Assembly (NCBI GenBank): GCA_017632095.1
Contig: JAGBSA010000174.1
Span: 1-13,843, forward strand
Source: Bacteroidales bacterium
Lineage (GTDB): Bacteria; Bacteroidota; Bacteroidia; Bacteroidales; P3
DNA length: 13,843 bases
Direction of reading: 5' to 3'
Shown here: positions 1-6,561 of the stretch, one piece after another
Position numbering within the stretch: the stretch's first letter is position 1
Layout: every line of letters begins with the position of its first letter
Translations under genes and position numbers: made by a program
Notes under the pieces: model-generated
What the model was told of the DNA's origin: nothing
What the model saw: the letters and a program-made list of their open reading frames with translations, nothing else
Databases searched by the model: none

Positions 1-6
1 ATGAAA

Positions 7-453
7 TTATATCTCGCTTATTTTTTTTCCAAGCAAAGGATGGATAAAGTCAGGCATTATTTCCTTTAAGGGTTTCAAGACAAAATCTCGCTTATCTATC
101 AAAGGGTGCGGCACTTTCAAGCGTTCAGTGTCTATTATCTTGTTTTCGCAAAAGAGAATGTCTATATCAATTGTGCGAGACGAATATCCAACACTTGTTT
201 CACTACGTTTGCGACCAAGTTTTGCCTCAATCGCATTACAAATATCAAGAGCCTGCTCAGGTTTTTTTGAAGTGCGAAACACAGCCACACTGTTCATAAA
301 CTTATTCTCCGATTCAAATCCCCACGGTTCTGTTTCCAAAAACGAGGATTTTGAAATCATCTCACCCAATTCTTCTTCCAATAATATATATGCTTGTTCT
401 ATGGTTTCCTTTCTTTTCCCAAGATTGCTGCCAAAGCCTAAGGTTATTTCCAT
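7..453 (-). CDS. folK: 2-amino-4-hydroxy-6-hydroxymethyldihydropteridine pyrophosphokinase
   Basis: This cytoplasmic folate-biosynthesis enzyme transfers pyrophosphate from ATP to 6-hydroxymethyl-7,8-dihydropterin, the step before dihydropteroate synthase. The 148-residue protein has the usual single-domain length. It shows the N-terminal GFGSNLG motif (residues 6-12), the TEPWGF substrate loop (41-46), the signature SRTIDIDILF (92-101) with Mg-binding Asp96 and Asp98, and VPHPLIDKRDFVLKPL (114-129). The ATG at 451-453 places the GSNLG motif where it normally sits, so the start is secure. The gene is complete, with its TAA stop at 7-9, and lies just downstream of the iorAB terminator on the same strand. 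I see no clear TAnnTTTG promoter in front of it, so it may depend on read-through or on a promoter inside iorB. Family assignment is very secure. Confidence 0.96.
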   Translation of the reverse strand: MEITLGFGSNLGKRKETIEQAYILLEEELGEMISKSSFLETEPWGFESENKFMNSVAVFRTSKKPEQALDICNAIEAKLGRKRSETSVGYSSRTIDIDILFCENKIIDTERLKVPHPLIDKRDFVLKPLKEIMPDFIHPLLGKKISEI

Positions 454-483
454 TGCTTATTCCATTTAATAGAAAACGAAAAA

Positions 484-521
484 GCGAAGCACCGAATCAA
501 ATAACCATTTCGATGCTTCGC
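484..521 (-). terminator. Rho-independent terminator of iorAB
   Basis: Read on the minus strand, a 13-bp stem (509-521 pairing with 484-496, with one G-U wobble) encloses a 12-base loop. It is followed by five T residues (483 down to 479) and a further T-run after one CG step. It lies 23 bases beyond the iorB stop and upstream of folK, so it should end most iorAB transcripts before folK. The stem is G+C-rich relative to its surroundings, with GCGAAGCA facing TGCTTCGC. Confidence 0.85.
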
Positions 522-544
522 CCAATAATTATTACGAAATCTTG

Positions 545-1126
545 TTACATTTTATCTGCAACTTCTCTTCCTGCTCTCAATGCTGCAATATTAGCATCTA
601 CAACAGCTTCTCCTTTTCTTCCAAATATACCTCTGACAGCTGATTCCAACTTTTCAATATCTATTCTCAAATATTTAGAAGCTGCACCAAGAACAACCAT
701 ATTTGTTCCCTTAGGATTGTTCACTTCTTTTGCTATCTTATCGGCATCAAACAAGATGTGGTTTTTAACCTTTCTTACCTCTGCCAATACTTCTTCTTGA
801 TTTGGATAGTTAGGAATATTGATGAAAGGGTTTTGATTAGTAATTACCCAACCTGTTTCTCTGTTTAAGAATGGCAAATAACGCAATGCTTCCATTGGTT
901 CTACTGAAAGGATTATATCGCATTCGCCTTCCGGAATAAGGTCTGAAGCAATAGGCTCATCAGAAAGACGCAAGTGAGATTGCACATCGCCACCTCTTTG
1001 GCTCATTCCGTGAGTTTCGGCTTGTTTCATATACATTCCCATTTCCAATGCTGCTTTTGATATGATTGCTGCCGAACTTAAAGCTCCCATACCGCCAACT
1101 CCGCACAATATTATATCTATTTTCAT
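545..1126 (-). CDS. iorB: Indolepyruvate oxidoreductase subunit beta (2-oxoacid oxidoreductase gamma domain)
   Basis: This is the small subunit of the thiamine-diphosphate 2-oxoacid oxidoreductase that converts aryl pyruvates from aromatic amino acids to aryl-acetyl-CoA and passes electrons to ferredoxin. The 193-residue protein matches the family length and consists of one pyruvate/ketoisovalerate oxidoreductase gamma-type domain. It shows the N-terminal CGVGGMGALSSAAIIS motif (residues 8-23) and the characteristic ETHGMSQRGGDVQSHLRLSD (38-57). The ATG at 1124-1126 is the natural start because the GxGGxG motif begins nine residues later. It follows iorA by 34 bases on the same strand and is presumably co-transcribed with it. 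Subunit identity is secure; the exact 2-oxoacid preference is inferred from family naming. Confidence 0.93.
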   Translation of the reverse strand: MKIDIILCGVGGMGALSSAAIISKAALEMGMYMKQAETHGMSQRGGDVQSHLRLSDEPIASDLIPEGECDIILSVEPMEALRYLPFLNRETGWVITNQNPFINIPNYPNQEEVLAEVRKVKNHILFDADKIAKEVNNPKGTNMVVLGAASKYLRIDIEKLESAVRGIFGRKGEAVVDANIAALRAGREVADKM

Positions 1127-1160
1127 ATCTGTAATCTCTCTTTAATTGATTAACTCTTGC

Positions 1161-2759
1161 TTACTTTTTAGCCATTTTACGTTTCTTGTTAGCCCAAACG
1201 ATACATTCTCTTCTTGGGATAATAACTGAAACGCCTTGATAAGCCAATTCTTCTTTTATAACCTTAACATTCTCTTCCAATCTGCTTGGTAGAGGGTTTA
1301 TAACTCTGATATGCTCTGGAGCAACACCGATTCCTTGGCATATACTTTCGATTCTTCCAGTTGCAGATGACTTTTGAGAACCTGTCATACCTGTAATACC
1401 GTTGTCTAATATCATTATAGTAACAGGAACGTTATCTACAACGCAGTCCAACAAGCCTGTCATACCGCTGTGAGTAAATGTTGAGTCTCCAATTACAGCA
1501 ACTGTAGGTCTCAATTCAGCTTCTGCAGCTCCCTTTGCCATAGTTATTGAAGCGCCCATATCAACTGTAGTGTATATAGCTTTCAATGGAGGCAACGCTC
1601 CTAAAGTATAACATCCTATATCTGCGAATACCTTATATTCACCATGCTCTTTCATAGCCTCATTCAAAGCAGTATAAGAATCGATATGAGGACATCCGTC
1701 ACATAATTTTGGAGGTCTTGGAGCAACTACTGAAGGGATAGGGAATCCTTCCTTAACATTCAAGCCTAAAGCCTTACCTACTAAGTTTGGATTCAATTCT
1801 CCTGTTCTTGGAAGAGCACCGTCCAAACGTCCACTCACCTTTTTACCCTTACCTAACAAACCTTTAATCAATCTTTCGTACAAAGGCTGACCTTCTTCCA
1901 AAACTAAAACAGTGTCGCATTCCTCATACAACTTATTCAATAAGTTTTGTGGCATTGGATATTGAGAAATCTTCAACACAGGATAAGGACATTCGCTTTC
2001 ACGATAGTTTTCCATCAAATAGTTGTAAGCAATACCGCAAGCAACTATTCCGACTGATTTATCCTTACCGTCAATGTATTTATTGAAACCTGAAGTTTCG
2101 CTTTCTGAGATAAAGTTTTCTTGTTTCGCAAGCAACTCTTTGTATTGTACTCTTGCGTTTGCAGGCAACAAAATAAACTGATTCTTCTTCTCAGGCAAGT
2201 TTATAGTATTTTGTTTAGTAACATCACGTCTTACAACGCCGGCACGAGAGTGCGCCATGCGAGTTGTGATTCTCATCATCACGGGTATGTGATATCTTTC
2301 TGAGAATTCAAATCCGTAATGCACCATATCATACGCTTCTTGTTGGTTTGAAGGCTCGAAAACGGGCATTAAAGCAAAGTCTCCATAGAAACGAGAATCT
2401 TGTTCGTCTTGTGACGAGTGCATAGACGGGTCATCAGCAGCTATATATATCAAACCACCGTTTGCACCTGTGATTGCAGAGTTCATAAATGGGTCTGCAG
2501 CAACGTTTATTCCGACATGCTTACAGCAAAACATTGCTCTCTTACCTGCATAACTCATACCTAATGCAGCTTCCATTGCAGTCTTTTCATTAGCAGCCCA
2601 ATTGCTTCTAATTCCCAACTCTTTTGCTTGTTTAGAGTCTTGAATATACTCTGTTATTTCTGTCGATGGGGTTCCCGGATAGGCGAATACACCAGACAAA
2701 CCCGCATCTATAGCAGCTTGAGCTATGGCTTCGTCTCCCAGTAATAGTAACTTCTCCAT
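1161..2759 (-). CDS. iorA: Indolepyruvate oxidoreductase subunit alpha, thiamine-diphosphate-binding, without ferredoxin domain
   Basis: This is the large catalytic subunit that binds thiamine diphosphate and carries out CoA-dependent oxidative decarboxylation of indolepyruvate and related aryl pyruvates. In order, the 532-residue protein has an N-terminal pyrimidine-binding domain (FAYPGTPSTEI at 25-35), a central transketolase-C-like region (about 230-310), the cysteine motif LCDGCPHID (352-360) and a C-terminal TPP/Mg domain (GDSTFTHSGMTG, 424-435, with LDNGITGMTGSQ, 451-462). Archaeal relatives are longer and end in a two-cluster 4Fe-4S ferredoxin domain. This protein stops shortly after PRRECIVW (515-522) and has no CxxCxxC repeat, so the electron-transfer domain is missing. 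The reading frame shows no break near the end, so the short form looks native. The gene heads the iorAB unit, with a good promoter 66-97 bases upstream. Confidence 0.94.
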   Translation of the reverse strand: MEKLLLLGDEAIAQAAIDAGLSGVFAYPGTPSTEITEYIQDSKQAKELGIRSNWAANEKTAMEAALGMSYAGKRAMFCCKHVGINVAADPFMNSAITGANGGLIYIAADDPSMHSSQDEQDSRFYGDFALMPVFEPSNQQEAYDMVHYGFEFSERYHIPVMMRITTRMAHSRAGVVRRDVTKQNTINLPEKKNQFILLPANARVQYKELLAKQENFISESETSGFNKYIDGKDKSVGIVACGIAYNYLMENYRESECPYPVLKISQYPMPQNLLNKLYEECDTVLVLEEGQPLYERLIKGLLGKGKKVSGRLDGALPRTGELNPNLVGKALGLNVKEGFPIPSVVAPRPPKLCDGCPHIDSYTALNEAMKEHGEYKVFADIGCYTLGALPPLKAIYTTVDMGASITMAKGAAEAELRPTVAVIGDSTFTHSGMTGLLDCVVDNVPVTIMILDNGITGMTGSQKSSATGRIESICQGIGVAPEHIRVINPLPSRLEENVKVIKEELAYQGVSVIIPRRECIVWANKKRKMAKK

Positions 2760-2825
2760 TATCTTATCGTTTTATGTTTATATTTCTTTTTAATCAATAC
2801 CGATTATACACAATTATTCGGACTA

Positions 2826-2856
2826 CAAAACTACTAATTTTTTCTCACCCGACAAA
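2826..2856 (-). promoter_or_regulatory. Bacteroidetes-type promoter for iorAB
   Basis: On the minus strand the -33 element TTTG (complement of 2853-2856) is separated by 19 bases from the -7 element TAGTTTTG (complement of 2826-2833). This matches the Bacteroidetes primary-sigma consensus TTTG / TAnnTTTG in sequence and spacing. The -7 element ends 66 bases upstream of the iorA ATG, giving a leader of about 60 bases. It is the best-formed promoter in the window. Confidence 0.7.
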
Positions 2857-3093
2857 ACTTCCTCGGCACAAAATTTCCTTTTCAGCCATTTTTACTTGAT
2901 TTTACAACAAATTACCCATATTTACACAAATCTAACCCAAAACGCAAAGACATAAAAACGAAACAAGGACAGAATTAAAACAAAGTTTTATTTTGCACGA
3001 ATCTTGATAACAAGAAAACAATACCCTAAGAAACATATCAGAAAATAGTGAAAGAAAAGAATAGAATACTCTTTTCAAGTTTTTTCTTTGGGC

Positions 3094-3127
3094 TTTGGAG
3101 TCATTCTCTTGGAAATTCATAATTTTG
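3094..3127 (+). promoter_or_regulatory. Bacteroidetes-type promoter for manA
   Basis: The -33-like TTTG (3094-3097) is followed after 22 bases by the -7 element TAATTTTG (3120-3127), fitting TAnnTTTG. The -7 element ends 19 bases before the manA ATG at 3147, which implies a very short leader. The spacing is slightly longer than the common 19-21 bases, so the -33 assignment is weaker than the -7. Confidence 0.55.
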
Positions 3128-3146
3128 CAAAAAAGATTTTAGAGAT

Positions 3147-4133
3147 ATGGAACAAGGAATATATCCATTGAAGTTTCTTCCCCTTTTCAAGCAAAGAGTG
3201 TGGGGTGGAAACAAAATAGCGAAAGAATTAGGTGTAGATTACTCTCCGCTTCCTTCTTGCGGGGAATTGTGGTGTCTTTCGGGCTTACGCGAGCAGGAAA
3301 CTGTGATTGCGAACGGTTTTTTGGCAGAAGCGGTTTTGGAAGAGGTGATTGAGATGTATACAGATGAACTTTTGGGTGAGGAAAACTACGCCGAATTCGG
3401 CACAGACTTCCCTTTGCTGTTGAAAATCATAGATGCAAACGACAATCTCTCTGTTCAGGTACACCCTGATGACGACTACGCAGAGCGGAACGGACTTGGC
3501 AACGGCAAAAACGAGATGTGGTATGTTCTACAAGCCGACAAAGATGCTCAACTCTTCAATGGGTGGAACAAAAATATGACAAAGGCGGAAGTAATCAACA
3601 GAGTGAGGGAAAATAACTTGATTGAAGTGTTAAATTGTGAGAGAGTGGAACGCGGAGACTTGTTTTACATTCCTGCCGGCTTGGTTCACAGCTTAGGAAA
3701 AGGCTGTATGGTTGCCGAAGTTCAGCAAAGCAGCGATACGACTTATCGTTTATATGATGGGGGACGTGTAGATGAAAACGGAAATTCAAGAACGCTTCAC
3801 ATGGAAGAAGCTTTGCAGGTTTTGGATTTGAAAGGACAGAATCGCAGTGGCAAGGTTCATTATCACTATAATCCGGATAAGACCAACAATATGCTGACAA
3901 CACCTTTCTTTACGGTGAATCACATTCATTGTTTCCAAGGTTTGAAGAAAGATTATTCGGCTTTGGATTCCTTTGTTATTTATTTCTGTGTTGGCGGAGG
4001 CGGTTTCATCGAGACTGAAAGCGGACGCATTCCTATGAGAGCAGGTGAGGCGATGTTGATTCCTGCAGTTTGTCAAGCTACTTTCATACAACCTCAACCT
4101 AATATGGAGATTTTGGAAATCTTTATAGTGTAA
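3147..4133 (+). CDS. manA: Mannose-6-phosphate isomerase, class I, zinc-dependent
   Basis: This enzyme interconverts fructose-6-phosphate and mannose-6-phosphate in the cytoplasm, feeding GDP-mannose and GDP-fucose synthesis for surface glycans or allowing mannose catabolism. The 328-residue protein is the shorter cupin form common in Bacteroidota and Firmicutes. The N-terminal RVWGGNKIAKELG (17-29) is characteristic. The zinc ligands are visible as Gln104 and His106 in SVQVHPDDD, Glu123 in KNEMWYV and His181 in GLVHSLGKG; the active-site Arg201 lies in TYRLYD. The C-terminal cupin half (about 240-328) is complete. The ATG at 3147 sits 19 bases after a TAnnTTTG element. The gamma-carbonic anhydrase gene follows 33 bases later and probably shares the transcript. 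Confidence 0.95.
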   Translation: MEQGIYPLKFLPLFKQRVWGGNKIAKELGVDYSPLPSCGELWCLSGLREQETVIANGFLAEAVLEEVIEMYTDELLGEENYAEFGTDFPLLLKIIDANDNLSVQVHPDDDYAERNGLGNGKNEMWYVLQADKDAQLFNGWNKNMTKAEVINRVRENNLIEVLNCERVERGDLFYIPAGLVHSLGKGCMVAEVQQSSDTTYRLYDGGRVDENGNSRTLHMEEALQVLDLKGQNRSGKVHYHYNPDKTNNMLTTPFFTVNHIHCFQGLKKDYSALDSFVIYFCVGGGGFIETESGRIPMRAGEAMLIPAVCQATFIQPQPNMEILEIFIV

Positions 4134-4166
4134 ACCGATTCTAAAACTTAAATACAATATTATTAT

Positions 4167-4682
4167 ATGGCTGTTATAAAAAAGGTAAAAGGCGTTGGAC
4201 CGAAATTTGGCGAAGATAACTTCATTGCAGACAATGCTACGATAGTTGGAGATGTGGAAACAGGAAAGCATTGCAGCTTTTGGTTCAACTCAGTTGTCAG
4301 AGGAGATGTGCATAAGATAATTATGGGAGACTATGTCAATGTTCAAGACGGAGCAATCGTGCATTGCACATACGAAACTGCACCAACAACGATTGGGAAC
4401 AGAGTTTCGATAGCTCATAATGCCATTGTACACGGATGTACCATAAAAGACAATGTCTTAATCGGCATGGGAGCAATCGTAATGGACGGAGCGGTAGTGG
4501 AAAGCAACACTATAATTGCCGCAGGTGCCGTTGTATTGGAGAATACTCACTGTGAAGCGGGCTGTGTTTACGCAGGAACGCCTGCAAAGAAAGTAAAGAC
4601 AATCGATCCCGAAAGATTGGAAGGCACAGTTAAAAGAATATCGGACGCATATCCTATGTACGCAACTTGGATTGAGGATTAG
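4167..4682 (+). CDS. Gamma-carbonic-anhydrase-like hexapeptide-repeat protein
   Basis: The 171-residue protein is a left-handed beta-helix of hexapeptide repeats, with turns such as ATIVGDV, GAIVHC, SIAHNAIVHG and GAIVMDGAV, and it belongs to the YrdA/PaaY/gamma-carbonic anhydrase group. The three expected zinc-binding histidines are present: His66 in AIVHCTYE, and His84 and His89 in IAHNAIVHG with the family spacing of five. The C-terminal AGTPAKKVKT (about 137-146) precedes a short helical tail. Members are trimeric and cytosolic. Some hydrate CO2, while others have no demonstrated activity, so the catalytic role is uncertain although the metal site looks intact. The gene lies 33 bases downstream of manA and is followed by a strong terminator. 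Confidence 0.9.
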   Translation: MAVIKKVKGVGPKFGEDNFIADNATIVGDVETGKHCSFWFNSVVRGDVHKIIMGDYVNVQDGAIVHCTYETAPTTIGNRVSIAHNAIVHGCTIKDNVLIGMGAIVMDGAVVESNTIIAAGAVVLENTHCEAGCVYAGTPAKKVKTIDPERLEGTVKRISDAYPMYATWIED

Positions 4683-4707
4683 CAGTTGCTTATTCTAATA
4701 CAAAATA

Positions 4708-4746
4708 AAAAGGAACAAAGGACTGAAAATACCCTTTGTTCCTTTT
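4708..4746 (+). terminator. Rho-independent terminator after the gamma-carbonic anhydrase gene
   Basis: A perfect 14-bp stem (4708-4721 with 4733-4746, AAAAGGAACAAAGG against CCTTTGTTCCTTTT) encloses an 11-base loop and is followed by GTTTTAT. It begins 25 bases after the stop codon. The A-run before the stem and the T-run after it mean it could also work for minus-strand transcripts arriving from clpP. Confidence 0.9.
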
Positions 4747-4775
4747 GTTTTATCCGATTCAAGAATGGCTTTTCT

Positions 4776-4859
4776 AAAACTTCGTTTTAATTTTCTGAAA
4801 CTTGAATCCACGAAATCCTTTCTTCGTTTTAGAAAAGCGAAACGAAGTTTTTTATTTGT
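4776..4859. repeat. Four degenerate 21-bp tandem units (copy A)
   Basis: Units begin at 4776, 4797, 4818 and 4839, exactly 21 bases apart. Their cores read AAAACTTCGTTTT, GAAACTTGAATCC, CTTTCTTCGTTTT and GAAACGAAGTTTT, so the central triplet occurs in both orientations. A 13-bp inverted pair (4768-4780 with 4826-4838) and an 11-bp pair (4777-4787 with 4840-4850) join the units into possible hairpins. The local hairpin 4822-4829/4840-4847 is followed by TTTTTT on the plus strand. The last unit runs into the clpP stop codon at 4852-4854. The bases 4816-4836 are identical to 13609-13629. The same register can be seen weakly in the preceding 21 bases, with ATTCAAG at 4757-4763. Confidence 0.75.
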
Positions 4860-5538
4860 TTCTTGTAAGAATCTCGTCTATCATTCCATATTCCAATGCC
4901 TCTTGTGCTGAAAGCCAATGATCACGATCTCCATCTTTTTCTATCTTTTCAACAGATTGTCCGCTGTGTTTTGAGATTATGGAATACAATTCATGTTTTG
5001 TTTTAAGGATTTCCCTTGCTGCAATCTCTATATCTGAGGCTTGACCTTCTGCTCCGCCGAGTGGTTGGTGTATCATTACCTTTGAGTGTTCCAAAGCGGT
5101 ACGTTTGCCTGCCGCTCCTGCACATAGAAGCACCGAACCCATAGATGCGGCCAATCCTGTGCAGATTGTTGCCACGTCCGGCTTGATATATTGCATTGTA
5201 TCATAGATTCCCAATCCTGCATTGACGTATCCGCCCGGTGTATTCAAGTAAATCTGTATGTCTCTCTTTGAATCCACACTCTCTAAGAACAATAGCTGAG
5301 CTTGAATTATGTTTGCAACATCGTCATCTATCGCTGTACCAAGGAAAATTATTCTTTCCATCATCAGACGTGAGAATACGTCCATTTGAGCCACGTTAAG
5401 ATGACGCTCTTCTATGATTGTAGGATTTATATACGCCGCTTTAGGCGACACAAACTTGCTATACTTATCGTAAGTTATGCTACTGATTCCTCTATGTTTG
5501 ACTGCGTAAAGTCTGAATTCTTTATTAAAATCTTTCAT
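4852..5538 (-). CDS. clpP: ATP-dependent Clp protease proteolytic subunit
   Basis: This serine protease forms the double-heptamer chamber that degrades unfolded and tagged proteins delivered by ClpX-type or ClpA/ClpC-type ATPases in the cytoplasm. The 228-residue protein carries the complete catalytic triad: Ser132 in [10 protein letters not shown], His157 in VMIHQPLGG and Asp206 in [12 protein letters not shown]. The spacings of 25 and 49 match the E. coli enzyme. The N-terminal extension [16 protein letters not shown] (11-26) precedes the mature fold, as in other Bacteroidales ClpP proteins. The gene starts 8 bases after the prenyl synthase stop, so the two are co-transcribed. Neither tig nor clpX is adjacent, unlike the common tig-clpP-clpX arrangement. 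Its stop codon lies inside a 21-bp intergenic repeat unit. Confidence 0.96.
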   Translation of the reverse strand: MKDFNKEFRLYAVKHRGISSITYDKYSKFVSPKAAYINPTIIEERHLNVAQMDVFSRLMMERIIFLGTAIDDDVANIIQAQLLFLESVDSKRDIQIYLNTPGGYVNAGLGIYDTMQYIKPDVATICTGLAASMGSVLLCAGAAGKRTALEHSKVMIHQPLGGAEGQASDIEIAAREILKTKHELYSIISKHSGQSVEKIEKDGDRDHWLSAQEALEYGMIDEILTRNK

Positions 5539-5546
5539 ATCTCGTT

Positions 5547-6521
5547 TTACTTATTTCTTTTGATTATTTTGTCTGCAAAATCTTTCAATGCTTGTTTCCT
5601 TTCTTGAGAAACATTGATTTTTTCTAAGGCTTGCAATGCTTTTTCGTTATATTCCAAAACTGCCTTTTGAGCTACTTGTTGCATATCCAAGCTTTCGTAT
5701 ATCGCTCTTACCTTTTCAATCTTTGTTTCTTTGTCCAAGTCGGCTGAATTGTAGATTTGTTGCAATTCTTTTTTTGTTTCCTCGGGAGCAATCTCCAATG
5801 CCTTTAAGTATAAGAAGGTTTTCTTCTTGTCAATTATGTCTGTGCCGCACATTTTTCCGAATACCTCCAACTCACTCCAACAATCGAACATATCATCTTG
5901 GATTTGGAAGGCTATACCTATTTGATTGCCGAATGTATCTAAAAGAGACAGTGTTTCGGAATCTGCATTTGCTGTGATGGCTCCAAGCTTCAAAGATGTA
6001 GAAAGCAGAACCCCTGTTTTCAATCTTATCATCTCCAAGTATTCTTCCAAACTTACATCGTTTCTTTCTTCGAAATCCATATCGTAAGCTTGACCTTCAC
6101 ACACCTCTATAGAACCTTGAGTAAGCGCTTGCACCAATTCAAAAGCTATATCTTTATCACATTCCAACAAATGCTTGTATGCACATGCGAACATGGTATC
6201 TCCGGATAGTATTGCTTTGTTTGTGTTATATTTTTTATAGACTGTGGGAACTCCTCTGCGAAGTGGAGAAGCGTCCATTATGTCATCGTGTAGCAAAGTG
6301 AAGTTGTGCAACATTTCTATGGCGATTGCAGCCGGATAAGCTTTGTTTAGCTCTCCCGAACACAAATCATTGGCAATCAAACACAGCAATGGTCTGATTC
6401 TTTTGCCACCTTGCTCCATTCCATACTCGATTGGCTCATACAAAGTCGAAGGTGTGCCTCCGTAATTTGCGGTTTCGATTACTTCTATCGCTTTTTGTTG
6501 CAATTCTTTTAACGTGTACAT
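5547..6521 (-). CDS. Short-chain polyprenyl (farnesyl/geranylgeranyl-type) diphosphate synthase
   Basis: This trans-prenyltransferase condenses isopentenyl diphosphate with allylic diphosphates to make isoprenoid chains used for menaquinone and undecaprenyl lipid carriers. The 324-residue, all-helical protein shows GGKRIRP (38-44), the first aspartate-rich motif DDIMD (79-83), RRG (88-90), KTG (168-170), FQIQDDMFD (205-213) with the second aspartate-rich motif DDMFD (209-213), and the late [11 protein letters not shown] (232-242). Phe74, five residues before the first Asp, is bulky. In this family that position limits chain length, so I infer a C15-C20 product rather than an octaprenyl chain, but this is not certain. 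The gene lies 40 bases downstream of wecB and 8 bases upstream of clpP on the same strand. Confidence 0.9.
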   Translation of the reverse strand: MYTLKELQQKAIEVIETANYGGTPSTLYEPIEYGMEQGGKRIRPLLCLIANDLCSGELNKAYPAAIAIEMLHNFTLLHDDIMDASPLRRGVPTVYKKYNTNKAILSGDTMFACAYKHLLECDKDIAFELVQALTQGSIEVCEGQAYDMDFEERNDVSLEEYLEMIRLKTGVLLSTSLKLGAITANADSETLSLLDTFGNQIGIAFQIQDDMFDCWSELEVFGKMCGTDIIDKKKTFLYLKALEIAPEETKKELQQIYNSADLDKETKIEKVRAIYESLDMQQVAQKAVLEYNEKALQALEKINVSQERKQALKDFADKIIKRNK

Positions 6522-6561
6522 ATTCTCAATTCTTATTCTGTTTTAACACTATGGGCATTTA

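Larger units (their letters stand above)
2760..3146. other. Divergent intergenic region between iorA and manA
   Basis: These 387 bases separate two divergent genes and hold a promoter at each end (2826-2856 minus, 3094-3127 plus). The middle (about 2860-3090) is A-rich on the plus strand. I see no RNA gene, repeat family or convincing coding sequence in it. A 62-codon minus-strand frame at 2932-3120 overlaps the manA promoter and has an unconvincing Phe/Leu/Cys-rich composition. Confidence 0.6.

Noticed and set aside
351..800. A 149-codon plus-strand frame across the folK/iorB junction
   Set aside because: It is antisense to folK and iorB and runs through the terminator. Both minus-strand proteins are unmistakable family members.
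1161..1200. A frameshift removing the IorA ferredoxin domain
   Set aside because: The region between the iorA stop and the iorB start is only 34 bases and cannot hide about 60 ferredoxin residues, so the short form is not a recent frameshift.
2932..3120. A 62-codon minus-strand reading frame upstream of manA
   Set aside because: It overlaps the manA promoter, has no recognisable domain and has a Phe/Leu/Cys-rich composition typical of chance frames in A-rich DNA.
3786..4271. A 161-codon minus-strand frame antisense to manA and the gamma-carbonic anhydrase
   Set aside because: It shows no family features, while the two plus-strand genes have complete metal-site motifs over the same bases.
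4822..4853. The hairpin with a following T-run as a dedicated terminator for clpP
   Set aside because: The T-run follows the stem on the plus strand, whereas clpP is transcribed on the minus strand. The plus-strand gene already has a better terminator at 4708-4746. I list it only as part of the repeat array.
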